DNA of 31,900 nucleotides. Origin: JBELHR01 sp042091275. GTDB lineage: Bacteria; Bacteroidota; Bacteroidia; Flavobacteriales; Flavobacteriaceae. A program made the translations under genes and the position numbers. Shown piece after piece: positions 15,755 through 24,010 of this stretch. The stretch's first letter is position 1. Each line of letters begins with the position of its first letter. The stretch lies in the NCBI GenBank assembly GCA_042091275.1, contig JBELHR010000022.1:1-31900 (forward strand), in the 5' to 3' direction. Below the pieces are notes generated by a model. That model was not told where the DNA came from. It did not search any database and was given only the letters and a program-made list of their open reading frames with translations.

Positions 15755-16839
15755 ATGAAAAATACAATTCAACTCCTTATCGTCTCTTTCCTCTTGACTT
15801 TTCAAGCGACTTATGCTCAAAGAGGTAAAGTTAATGTGTCCGCAGAGCGAAAAGATGATAAAAGTGTAGTGTTTTCTTATACAAAGGATGTTCCAGGGAC
15901 TCACACTTTATTTGTGGATTTTACGAAATTAGAAAACTCTAATGCAACACAGCGAAAAATTGAGCTCAGAGGTAATTCAGGTAGATTATTTACTTTGAAT
16001 CCTGTGAATTCAGATCGTTCTATTAATTATGCTTATCGCACTACTTATATTCGAGGTGAAATAGACCCCAAATTAGATAAGGACATAACCTATGTCCTTC
16101 CAACAGCAAAATCAGAGCATGTACAAGTAGAACACCTAAGCAATCTTAACGAGGTCTATTTAGATGGAGATAGGCCTGAAAACTGGACAGCCTTTTTAAT
16201 TCGTTCTGAGAGACAGGATACCATTCGGGCCATGCGAAAAGGAGTTGTTGTTAGTATTGTGGATAAGCATGATATAGATCCTGAACTCCGCAAGAACTTT
16301 ACATCTGATCGAAATACGGTTATGGTGGAACATCCTGATGGTAGTTTTGCAAATTACGGTGCCTTTGAAAAAGATGAGATATTTGTAGAGCTAGGAGATA
16401 CGGTTTATCCTCACAGCAAAATAGGTTTGACAGAGGAGTATAATATTGGTGAATATCGCACTTATTTTTTCATCAATTATAGAATTATAGAAGACGACGA
16501 CAACGGAAAGGAAAGGTTCGCTTGGGCTTATGTAAATCCTTATTTCCAGACCGNNNNNNNNNNNNNNNNNNNNNNNNNNNNNNNNNNNNNNNNNNNNNNN
16601 NNNNNNNNNNNNNNNNNNNNNNNNNNNNNNNNNNNNNNNNNNNNNNNNNNNNNGACAACGGAAAGGAAAGGTTCGCTTGGGCTTATGTAAATCCTTATTT
16701 CCAGACCGAAAAAGGACGAATTCAACTGATGAATAGACATTCTTATCTAAGTACTATGAACCCCGAAATCCTACAGTCTGAGTTTTCTCGGAGAGAGAAA
16801 AAACAATTCAAGAAAAATCCAGAGAAGTTTGGACTATAG
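15755..16839 (+). CDS. degenerate M23-like secreted protein, interrupted by a false assembly gap
   Basis: Exported protein with signal peptide MKNTIQLLIVSFLLTFQATYAQ. The 100 Ns at 16554-16653 split the gene, but the 55 bases before the gap are repeated exactly after it; using one copy gives 309 residues in frame, reading YFQTEKGRIQ across the join and ending EKFGL. Residues about 145-250 follow the M23 (lysostaphin/LytM) peptidase pattern: a turn-rich RKGVVVSIVDKHD, VMVEHPDGSFANYGAFEKDE, VELGDTVYPHSKIGLT, and a last strand YRTYFFINYRI. The zinc-binding residues are not there: His-x-His of the last strand is replaced by Phe-x-Ile-Asn-type residues and no His-x3-Asp motif is seen. It is probably a non-catalytic peptidoglycan-binding or scaffold protein. 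The gene lies 34 bases before a DUF4810 lipoprotein gene. Confidence 0.8.
16499..16553. repeat. first copy of the 55-base contig-end overlap
   Basis: Fifty-five bases beginning GACAACGG and ending CCAGACCG, identical to 16654-16708. It directly abuts the left side of the N run. The exact identity and abutment on both sides point to the unmerged end of an assembly contig, not a biological repeat. Confidence 0.95.
16554..16653. other. assembly gap of 100 Ns (placeholder)
   Basis: Exactly 100 unknown bases, the conventional placeholder size. Both flanks carry the same 55-base sequence, so the real distance is most likely negative (an overlap), and no sequence is missing. Confidence 0.95.
16654..16708. 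repeat. second copy of the 55-base contig-end overlap
   Basis: Identical to 16499-16553 and directly abutting the right side of the N run. After removal of one copy the M23-like gene reads through in one frame. Confidence 0.95.
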
Positions 16840-16873
16840 CGTATTTCGGTACAAATTTTGTAGCTATTTGTTT

Positions 16874-17215
16874 ATGCTTAAAAACCTGACCTATATTATT
16901 TTGCTGCTTGCAATAGGGAGTTGCAAGAGTCCAAAGACCTATTATGACTACCACGAAGATTACGACAAGGCTTATGAAGCTTATTTAGAGGGTAATTCCC
17001 AACTTCAGAAAAAAGTATTACTGCAAAGCTTTCGTGCCGCAAATGAGGATAAGGATTTAAAGGTTCCTCCGGGCAGCTATCTTGAATATGCTTATATCGT
17101 CTTGCGCGAGGGAAAGCGAGAACTTGCCAATCAATATTTTGAAAAGGAAATACAGCTATACCCTGAAAGTTACGCCTTGATTCAAGCCCTAAAAGACAAT
17201 TATGAAAATCCTTAA
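16874..17215 (+). CDS. DUF4810-family lipoprotein
   Basis: A 113-residue lipoprotein. I chose the ATG at 16874, which gives a short signal peptide MLKNLTYIILLLAIGSCKSP with lipid Cys17; an upstream TTG at 16829 lies inside the preceding gene. The mature part fits DUF4810: an aromatic start (TYYDYHEDYDKAYEAYLEGN) and the helical-repeat core VPPGSYLEYAYIVLREGKRE, then ANQYFEKEIQLYPES, which is TPR-like. In proteobacteria DUF4810 proteins are usually encoded with a CsgG/LpoB-like lipoprotein and a DUF799 lipoprotein, and here the DUF799 gene overlaps it by 14 bases. No surface-export acidic motif follows the Cys, so the periplasmic side is likely. Role unknown. Confidence 0.78.
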   Translation: MLKNLTYIILLLAIGSCKSPKTYYDYHEDYDKAYEAYLEGNSQLQKKVLLQSFRAANEDKDLKVPPGSYLEYAYIVLREGKRELANQYFEKEIQLYPESYALIQALKDNYENP

Positions 17216-17846
17216 ATACGCTTTTATAGCTCTCTTGTTTATCAGTTGTGGTGCCCGTAAGGTAGTAGAGTCGGATCGCTACCACATGCAGACCACCAAA
17301 GGGAATGCCTTCCCTGCAATGTATGAAAATCCGCCTAATACTATTTTGATTCAACCGGTTCAAAAAGGCCTGGGTATAGCAGAGAGATCGGATGTAATTG
17401 TAGTAGAATTAATTCCGTTGCTCCAAGACAAAGGCTATTATGTTCTGCCGTATAAGCCCACACAGGATATCATTCAAAAAAGGGGAATGCTTCCTCAAGA
17501 GCTCGGCGCGGATGCCGTTCTTCAAATCCAAGTCAACGATGTGGATAAGGATATTAGCGGGGAGACCTGGGTTTCCTTGACTTATATGCTTCGAGAGGTC
17601 AGGACCGATTATGTCCTTTGGGAGCAGACCAAAGAGATTTTTGTTGATTCCAAAATGCAAGGAGATTCAGGCGATTTTGGAGAGGCTGTGGTTCGCTCCC
17701 TAATTACCTTCACAGCAACGAGCTCGGTCTCAATTCCTAAATTGATTAAGCGAGTTAATGAGTTTGCTATTGCCGACCTCCCTTATGGTTCTAAACACCC
17801 AAATTTCAGGACTGATGATACCGATTATATTTGGGTTCTAAAGTGA
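17202..17846 (+). CDS. DUF799 / GNA1162-family lipoprotein
   Basis: A 214-residue lipoprotein (MKILKYAFIALLFISCGARK, lipid Cys16). The body matches the DUF799 family, whose structural member is Neisseria GNA1162, a fold related to the N-terminal domain of TolB: NPPNTILIQPV at about 43-53, IPLLQDKGYYVLPY, then ELGADAVLQIQVND and SLTYMLREVRTDYVLWEQTK. The family normally works beside a DUF4810 protein, and this gene overlaps the DUF4810 gene by 14 bases. The third usual member, a CsgG-like lipoprotein, is absent; the M23-like gene occupies its place. An envelope assembly or transport role is inferred. Confidence 0.8.
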   Translation: MKILKYAFIALLFISCGARKVVESDRYHMQTTKGNAFPAMYENPPNTILIQPVQKGLGIAERSDVIVVELIPLLQDKGYYVLPYKPTQDIIQKRGMLPQELGADAVLQIQVNDVDKDISGETWVSLTYMLREVRTDYVLWEQTKEIFVDSKMQGDSGDFGEAVVRSLITFTATSSVSIPKLIKRVNEFAIADLPYGSKHPNFRTDDTDYIWVLK

Positions 17847-18023
17847 TCTTCTAACAGATGGTAAAATTATTTTTGTTTTGTGGTAAGTTTAACGAAAGCT
17901 TGCGACTCATTTGTGGAGTTTAAACCCTATATTTGTTTAGACCTTTTAAAGATAATGTTTTTCGAGTAATTAAATTTTATTAAGATTAATTCTAAATAAT
18001 TTTTTTTATTCGATTGTTGGCTG

Positions 18024-18031
18024 TACTTTTG
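18024..18031 (+). promoter_or_regulatory. TAnnTTTG -7 box before the DUF4856 operon
   Basis: TACTTTTG matches the Bacteroidota -7 consensus TAnnTTTG exactly and lies 31 bases before the ATG at 18063, a typical leader length. The -33 region is only a T tract. A second exact match, TATATTTG at 17928-17935, would give a 5' leader of about 120 bases. The 216-base spacer holds no gene. Confidence 0.5.
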
Positions 18032-18062
18032 TGCAAAAATCAGTCAATCAAAACAATTATAA

Positions 18063-19268
18063 ATGAAAACAGTTAAATTATTATCGCTCGCTTTTGTCGG
18101 AATTCTTTTCGGATCATGTTCAGACGATGACGACAACCAGGGAAATAACAACAACGATGTAGTTGCTCCAGCAACTTATTCTTTTACACGTGATGGTGCT
18201 TCCACAGTAAGTTACAGTGGACAGTCTACTCGTATTGCAATGGCAGAGGAGTTTATTTCTGCAACTAAAGACGAAACGGCAACTGCAGAGCAATTGCAAA
18301 ATATGTTTGATCACGAGGAAAATGCTCAAGATTACAGCGATGCATCTTTAAATGCCTCAAACAAAAGTGTTAGAAGTAAAACTGCTGCATCTTACGATTA
18401 TTTCAATACCAATGCAACAGATGCAAACGCAATTAAAACGCAATTTGACGGATGGATTTCTGCTCAAGTTACTGAAGTATTCCCAAACTGGACTGCAGAT
18501 GCAGCAGCAGGTCAAGCTGGTAAAATTCAAGAAGCAGGAGGAGGATCTACTAGATATGTGAACGCTAAAGGTTTAGAATATAACCAAGCTCTTGCGAAGT
18601 CTCTTATCGGTGGGTTGATGACTGACCAAATGTTAAACAATTACTTAGGTACAGGAGTTTTAGATGCTGGAGAAAACACAGTAGATAATGACAACGAGAC
18701 TTTAAGTGGAGATAAGAATTATACTACTATGGAGCACAAGTGGGATGAAGCTTTTGGATACCTATACGGAGCTGAACCAGATGCGACTAATCCTGAATTA
18801 GGAGTAGATAGTTTCTTAAATAAATACTTGGCACGTGTAGAAGGAGATCCAGATTTTACTGGTATCGCTGCTAACATTTACAATGCATTTAAGATGGGTA
18901 GAGCAGCAATCGTTGCTAAAAACTACGAAGTTAGAGATCAGCAAGCGGAAATCATTCGCGAAGAAGTTTCTAAAATCATCGGTGTTCGTGCGGTATATTA
19001 CCTACAACAAGGAAAAGGAAATTTAGAAAGTGACAAAGCCTCTGCATTCCACGATTTATCGGAAGGATTTGGATTTATTTACAGTTTACAGTTTACGAGA
19101 AAGCCAGGAACAACAAGTCCTTACCTTTCAAAAGCACAAGTAGATGATTTTATTTCTCAATTGGAAGCTGGAAACGGTTTTTGGGATGTAACTGCTGAAA
19201 CTTTAGATGCTATGTCAGATGCTATTGCAGCAGAATTTGACTTTACAGTAGAACAAGCAGGAAGTTAA
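18063..19268 (+). CDS. DUF4856 surface lipoprotein
   Basis: A 401-residue lipoprotein, first gene of a four-gene operon. The signal peptide ends at lipobox LFGSC (Cys19) and is followed by SDDDDNQGNNNN, which fits the acidic export signal that sends flavobacterial lipoproteins to the cell surface. The rest is largely helical and fits DUF4856: AEEFISATKDETATAEQLQN, KWDEAFGYLYGAEPD at about 222-236, IYNAFKMGRAAIVAKNYEV, LSEGFGFIYSLQF. DUF4856 proteins are commonly found beside imelysin-type proteins, as here (eight bases away). The helical, internally repetitive build resembles the imelysin fold itself. A substrate-binding role at the surface, probably for iron or an iron complex delivered to the receptor in the same operon, is inferred. 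Confidence 0.85.
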   Translation: MKTVKLLSLAFVGILFGSCSDDDDNQGNNNNDVVAPATYSFTRDGASTVSYSGQSTRIAMAEEFISATKDETATAEQLQNMFDHEENAQDYSDASLNASNKSVRSKTAASYDYFNTNATDANAIKTQFDGWISAQVTEVFPNWTADAAAGQAGKIQEAGGGSTRYVNAKGLEYNQALAKSLIGGLMTDQMLNNYLGTGVLDAGENTVDNDNETLSGDKNYTTMEHKWDEAFGYLYGAEPDATNPELGVDSFLNKYLARVEGDPDFTGIAANIYNAFKMGRAAIVAKNYEVRDQQAEIIREEVSKIIGVRAVYYLQQGKGNLESDKASAFHDLSEGFGFIYSLQFTRKPGTTSPYLSKAQVDDFISQLEAGNGFWDVTAETLDAMSDAIAAEFDFTVEQAGS

Positions 19269-19276
19269 TTATATAT

Positions 19277-20323
19277 ATGAAAAAAATAAGTTATTTGTTA
19301 ATACTTGCGTTTGCACTCTTCTCTTGTGATTCCACAGGGGAAGAGCCGCAAACTCCGGAAGAACCCGTGGATTCTTTTGATCGCGGTGCAATGTTGGTCT
19401 CTTATGCAGACCAATTTATCATTCCGGGATATACGCAATTGAATGCCGACCTAAGCGCATTGAAAAATTCTAAAGATCAATACTTAGCTGGTTCCTCTTC
19501 TCTAGAGGACTTGCAAGAAGCTTGGAAATCTGCCTATATGTCTTGGCAAAAAGTAGAGGTTTTTAATATTGGTCCGGCTGAGAGTGAATTGTTGACCTTT
19601 CAGATGAATGTTTATCCAACGAATATTACAGATATAGAGTCCAATATCTCTAATGGATCTTATGATTTGAAATCCGTAAATAATAATGATGCGGTTGGTT
19701 TTCCAGCGGTGGAATATTTGCTTTTTGAATCGGAGACGCTTTCTGAAGATGCAACGCGTAAATATCTATCTGACTTGGTGGATCGCATGTCTAATTTGAC
19801 CTCTCAAGTACTTACAGAATGGACTTCTTCTTATCGTGAGACTTTTGTAAATAGCACCGGTAATACGGCGAGTAGTGCATTGAATTTATTTGTAAACGAC
19901 CTAATTTACTACACCGAAAAAGGTTTTAGAGCAAACAAAGTTGGTATTCCTGCAGGGATATTTTCAGGAGGTCCTCTACCAGATCGTGTAGAATCTCTTT
20001 ATGCTCAGACTTATTCTAAGGATTTTAGTCTAGAAGCTATTAATACGATTCAAAATTTATTTAGTTCTGGAAATAATAGCTTAGAGGATTATTTAATTTA
20101 TTTAGGTAATCAAGAATTGGCAACAGACATCACGGAACAGATGAATGATGCGAAAAGCGCCTTAAATGATCTTGACAATAGTTTTTATGATCAAGTGGTA
20201 AATGACAACGTTCAAATGTTGAGGACCTACGACGAGATTCAAAAAATCGTTGTTCTTTTAAAGGTAGACTTGCTTCAAGAGCTTAACATCGCTGTAGATT
20301 ATGTCGATGCCGATGGTGACTAA
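19277..20323 (+). CDS. imelysin-family (M75-like) lipoprotein
   Basis: A 348-residue lipoprotein (ILAFALFSC, lipid Cys17) followed by an acidic, proline-rich linker (STGEEPQTPEEPVDSFD). The imelysin fold is shown by LEDLQEAWKSAYMSWQKVEV (about 77-96), FNIGPAESE, MNVYPTNITDIES and FRANKVGIPAGIFSG. The Gly-x-His-x-x-Glu motif of M75/insulin-cleaving proteins reads Gly141-Phe-Pro-Ala-Val-Glu146, so the His is Pro while the Glu and the following YLLFE are kept. Imelysin proteins are iron-regulated and several bind iron or haem, but peptidase activity is unlikely without the His. It overlaps the HTTM gene by 23 bases. Confidence 0.88.
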   Translation: MKKISYLLILAFALFSCDSTGEEPQTPEEPVDSFDRGAMLVSYADQFIIPGYTQLNADLSALKNSKDQYLAGSSSLEDLQEAWKSAYMSWQKVEVFNIGPAESELLTFQMNVYPTNITDIESNISNGSYDLKSVNNNDAVGFPAVEYLLFESETLSEDATRKYLSDLVDRMSNLTSQVLTEWTSSYRETFVNSTGNTASSALNLFVNDLIYYTEKGFRANKVGIPAGIFSGGPLPDRVESLYAQTYSKDFSLEAINTIQNLFSSGNNSLEDYLIYLGNQELATDITEQMNDAKSALNDLDNSFYDQVVNDNVQMLRTYDEIQKIVVLLKVDLLQELNIAVDYVDADGD

Positions 20324-21626
20324 ATATAAAGATGCAGCTACTCTTAGTTTTTTTCGAGTGGCTTTTGGAATATTAATGCTTTATAGCATGCTGCGTTATG
20401 TAGCTAAAGGTTGGGTAGACTCCGTGTATATCCAACCTATTTTTCATTTTAAATACTACGGTTTTTCATGGATTCCTGAATTGGGATCTTGGACCTATTT
20501 ACTCTTTGTTATTGCCGGTATTTCTGCCTTGATGATAGCACTTGGATGGTATTATCGCATAGCAGCAATTTTATTTTTCCTCTCCTTTACCTATATCGAG
20601 TTATTAGAAAAGACTACCTATCTAAACCACTATTATTTTGTGAGTGTGGTGAGTTTTATAATGATATTTTTACCCGCCAACAACGTATTTTCTCTGGATG
20701 CCTGGCGCAAAGGACAAAATACGGACCTAGTCGAGGCTTGGACGGTCAACAGTCTTAAAATACTTATTTCTATAGTCTACTTCTGTGCCGGTCTTACCAA
20801 ACTGAATTCGGATTGGCTCTTGGAGGCTCAGCCCTTGTCTATATGGTTGCGTTCCAAATACGATTTACCTCTAATCGGTTCTAATTGGATGCAGGAGACT
20901 TGGTTTCACTATGCGATGAGCTGGGGAGGAGCAGCTTATGATTTGATAATCCCTTTTTTACTTTGGAACAAACGCAGCCAAAAATTCGCCTTTGTACTAG
21001 TTGTTTTCTTCCATGTATTTACAAGGATTTTATTTCCCATTGGAGTATTTCCCTACGTAATGATTGTAGCGAGTTTAGTTTTTTTTCCTGGTTCTTGGCA
21101 TCGAAAAGTTTTGAGACTACCAAAGTTGGTGCTCGACCGATCCTATATGCAGATCCCCAAATATAAAATTGCGCAAATTGTGGTCTCTGTCGTATTACTT
21201 GTGCAAGTTCTCTTGCCTTGGAGATATTTGGCCTATCCCGGAGAATTGTTTTGGACAGAAGAGGGGTATCGATTTTCTTGGAGAGTAATGCTGATGGAAA
21301 AATCGGGATACACTAATTTTAAAATTGTTTCCCCAGAGAACAAACAGAGTTTTACAGTCAATAATGAAGATTTTTTGACTTCCTATCAAATAAAGCAAAT
21401 GAGCTTTCAGCCAGATATGATTCTGGAATATGCCCACTATTTGGGAGATTATTATAAACAGCAAGGGATAGAGGACGTTCAGGTCTATGCAGAGAGTTAT
21501 GTTTCTCTCAACGGCAGACGAAGTCAATCTTTTGTAGACCCTAAAGTCGATTTATACCGACAGAAAGAATCTTTTTTACACAAAACTTGGATACTACCTT
21601 TTAACGATGAAATTAACGGCCTTTAA
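20301..21626 (+). CDS. HTTM-domain membrane protein, vitamin K-dependent gamma-carboxylase-like
   Basis: A 441-residue membrane protein with about eight helices in residues 12-285 and a soluble C-terminal part of about 150 residues. It belongs to the HTTM / vitamin K-dependent gamma-carboxylase group. The first helix LSFFRVAFGILMLYSMLRYV is typical, and LLEKTTYLNHYYFVSVVSFI (102-121) contains the Lys104, Asn109 and His110 pattern found around the catalytic lysine of the animal carboxylase. YFCAGLTKLNSDWL and FFHVFTRILFPIGVFPYVM also fit. Start codons at 20301, 20307 and 20313 are all possible; all overlap the imelysin gene. It overlaps the receptor gene by 20 bases. A carboxylase or quinone-linked redox role in the operon is possible but unproven. 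Confidence 0.87.
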   Translation: MSMPMVTKYKDAATLSFFRVAFGILMLYSMLRYVAKGWVDSVYIQPIFHFKYYGFSWIPELGSWTYLLFVIAGISALMIALGWYYRIAAILFFLSFTYIELLEKTTYLNHYYFVSVVSFIMIFLPANNVFSLDAWRKGQNTDLVEAWTVNSLKILISIVYFCAGLTKLNSDWLLEAQPLSIWLRSKYDLPLIGSNWMQETWFHYAMSWGGAAYDLIIPFLLWNKRSQKFAFVLVVFFHVFTRILFPIGVFPYVMIVASLVFFPGSWHRKVLRLPKLVLDRSYMQIPKYKIAQIVVSVVLLVQVLLPWRYLAYPGELFWTEEGYRFSWRVMLMEKSGYTNFKIVSPENKQSFTVNNEDFLTSYQIKQMSFQPDMILEYAHYLGDYYKQQGIEDVQVYAESYVSLNGRRSQSFVDPKVDLYRQKESFLHKTWILPFNDEINGL

Positions 21627-24000
21627 ACTTGTTCTTCTCCTTATTTTGGGGACAAATTCACTTCTCGCTCAAAACTCTTTTTCTGGGGTTGTTCGCGACT
21701 CAATCAGCCAGAATCCAATAGCAGGAGCCGCTATTTACAAAGCCGATCAAGGTTTGATTGCATATTCAGATGAACGAGGAAGATTTGAGTTTGAGGCAAA
21801 TCAAGACAAAATTTCTCTTTTTGTTTTTGGAGAAAACTATAAAGTTTTGGAATTGGTAATCCCCTCTGGGGAATCTGTTATTTTTCTCGAAGAATTTAAC
21901 GAGGAGCTCAGTGCTGTTGAGATATTTGCCAGACAGAAAAAAGAGTTTAACCTTCAACGTTTGCAGGATGTGAGTGGAACCGCAATCTATGCGGGTAAAA
22001 AATCAGAAGTTATTTTGGTAGATCAAACGCTTGCCAATTTAGCGAGTAATAACGCCCGACAAATATACAGTCAGGTAGCAGGGCTCAATATCTTTCAGAA
22101 CGATGATGCCGGTTTGCAACTCAATATTGGAGGGCGTGGATTGGATCCTAATCGTAGTTCAAATTTTAATACCCGTCAAGATTCTTATGATATAAGTGCG
22201 GATGTATTGGGCTATCCCGAATCGTATTATACACCAGCGGCAGAGGCGACCGAACAAATTCAAATTGTTCGCGGTGCTGCTTCTCTTCAATACGGAACTC
22301 AGTTCGGAGGCTTGGTGAATTTCATCCTTAAAAAACCAAACCCAAACAAGCCAATAGAGATTATCACGAGAAATACGGTTGGTTCAAATCAGCTTTACAC
22401 AAATTTCACAAGTGTCAGTGGAACCCAAGGAAACTGGTCCTACTACAGCTTTTTTAATTTTAAAAAGGGAGATGGATTTAGACCAAACTCTAATTTTAAT
22501 TCCAAGAATGCCTATGCGTATTTGGCCTATTCTTTTTCTGAAAACTCCAAAATCAGCGCGGCATTTACCTATATGACCTATTTGGCTAAGCAGGCTGGTG
22601 GTCTAACCGATCAAATGTTTGAAGAAGACCCTTATCAAAGCAATCGCGCTCGAAATTGGTTTGCGGTAGACTGGTTGCTCTACAATCTGAAATTCGATCA
22701 TAAATTTACGGACAAAACACATTTTAACTTCAGTGCTTTTGGACTTCAGGCCAGTAGAGAGGCGCTAGGCTTTAGAACCAATAGAGTGAGTCAAATCGAT
22801 CCAGGGGGAGTACGTGATTTGATAAAAGGAGAATTTAGTAACTACGGATTTGAAGCTCGTTTGCTACACGAGTATAACATCGGAACCTTTCTCATAGGTA
22901 CTAAATTTTACAAGGCGAACAACAGTAACGCTCAAGGTCCAGGTTCGGAAGGATCGGATGCGGATTTTAGTTTTCAAAACGATATTTACCCAAATTATCC
23001 AAATCAAAACGCCTACGATTATCCCAACCTAAATTTAGCCTTGTTCAGTGAGAATATCTTTCAAATCAACGAGCAGTTTTCTTTAACTCCAGGTGCGCGT
23101 TTGGAATATATCAAAACTCAAAGTGATGGGTTTTATAAATCTATTAATCTAGATGGTGCAGGGAATGTCATTCAAAATGAAACCATAGAGGAGCAGGAGA
23201 CCAACGAACGCACCTTTGTCCTTTTGGGTCTGGGAGCGAGTTACAAACCTTCCTCAGACTTGGAACTCTATGGGAATATCTCTCAAAACTATCGCTCGGT
23301 TACCTTTGCAGACATTAGTACTGTAAACCCAGCTTATAGCATAGATCCAAATATAAACGATGAAAAAGGATTTACCTCAGATATAGGCTTTAGAGGGAAT
23401 GTGGCAAAATTTTTATCTTTCGATGCCAGTTTATTTGCCCTTTCTTATGAAGATAGAATTGGATTTATTCAAAAGGCTTATCCAGATGGGAGCGTAAAGA
23501 CCGAGAGAACCAATGTTGGAAATGCAATCTTATACGGATTGGAATCGCTATTTGATTTTAATATTCTAAATCGCCAAGATTTTCAGCTCAATTATTTTCT
23601 AAACCTAGCATTGACCAATTCGGAGTATTTGAGTTCTGATTCTTCGGGAATCGTCGGAAATGAAGTGGAGTTTGTACCCAGAGTAAACATTAAAACTGGA
23701 ATTCAAACCGGTTATAGAAATCTTATGCTAAGGGCACAATACACGTATTTATCGAGTCAGTTTTCCGATGCGACTAATGCTGTGGAAAGCAATTTAAGTG
23801 GGGTTATCGGACAAATACCTTCCTACTCGGTAGTGGATTTATCAGCTAACTACAGCTATCGATTTTTGCGTGTTGAGACCGGAGTGAATAACTTGCTAGA
23901 TTCCGCTTACTTTACTAGGCGAGCTACGGGCTATCCGGGGCCAGGAATCATTCCATCTCCCGGACGTAACTATTATTTGACTTTGGGCTTGAAGTTTTAA
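21607..24000 (+). CDS. TonB-dependent receptor (FecA-like)
   Basis: A 797-residue outer-membrane receptor, last gene of the operon. The signal peptide ends near residue 21 (GTNSLLAQ). A carboxypeptidase-regulatory-like domain (about 22-95: FSGVVRDSISQNPIAGAAIY) precedes the plug (about 110-250), with SGTAIYAGKKSEVILVDQTL, QVAGLNIFQNDDAG, GGRGLDPNRSSNFNTRQD and the closing segment VRGAASLQYGTQFGGLVNF. The 22-strand barrel fills the rest and ends in an aromatic strand YYLTLGLKF. The plug is like ferric dicitrate (FecA) and other siderophore receptors, not SusC. It should import an iron complex or similar ligand using TonB energy. Its end is ten bases from the convergent ACMSD gene. Confidence 0.93.
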   Translation: MKLTAFKLVLLLILGTNSLLAQNSFSGVVRDSISQNPIAGAAIYKADQGLIAYSDERGRFEFEANQDKISLFVFGENYKVLELVIPSGESVIFLEEFNEELSAVEIFARQKKEFNLQRLQDVSGTAIYAGKKSEVILVDQTLANLASNNARQIYSQVAGLNIFQNDDAGLQLNIGGRGLDPNRSSNFNTRQDSYDISADVLGYPESYYTPAAEATEQIQIVRGAASLQYGTQFGGLVNFILKKPNPNKPIEIITRNTVGSNQLYTNFTSVSGTQGNWSYYSFFNFKKGDGFRPNSNFNSKNAYAYLAYSFSENSKISAAFTYMTYLAKQAGGLTDQMFEEDPYQSNRARNWFAVDWLLYNLKFDHKFTDKTHFNFSAFGLQASREALGFRTNRVSQIDPGGVRDLIKGEFSNYGFEARLLHEYNIGTFLIGTKFYKANNSNAQGPGSEGSDADFSFQNDIYPNYPNQNAYDYPNLNLALFSENIFQINEQFSLTPGARLEYIKTQSDGFYKSINLDGAGNVIQNETIEEQETNERTFVLLGLGASYKPSSDLELYGNISQNYRSVTFADISTVNPAYSIDPNINDEKGFTSDIGFRGNVAKFLSFDASLFALSYEDRIGFIQKAYPDGSVKTERTNVGNAILYGLESLFDFNILNRQDFQLNYFLNLALTNSEYLSSDSSGIVGNEVEFVPRVNIKTGIQTGYRNLMLRAQYTYLSSQFSDATNAVESNLSGVIGQIPSYSVVDLSANYSYRFLRVETGVNNLLDSAYFTRRATGYPGPGIIPSPGRNYYLTLGLKF

Positions 24001-24010
24001 CTCTTGGGGT

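Noticed and set aside
16522..16839. Separate open frame after the N run, and an antisense frame across it
   Set aside because: Both are products of the placeholder gap; the downstream frame is simply the 3' end of the M23-like gene.
16829..16873. TTG start for the DUF4810 lipoprotein
   Set aside because: It overlaps the end of the M23-like gene and spoils the signal peptide; the ATG at 16874 fits.
17951..17969. Fur-box-like sequence starting GATAATG before the DUF4856 operon
   Set aside because: Only about 10 of 19 positions fit the consensus, all mainly on one side; not better than chance in AT-rich DNA.
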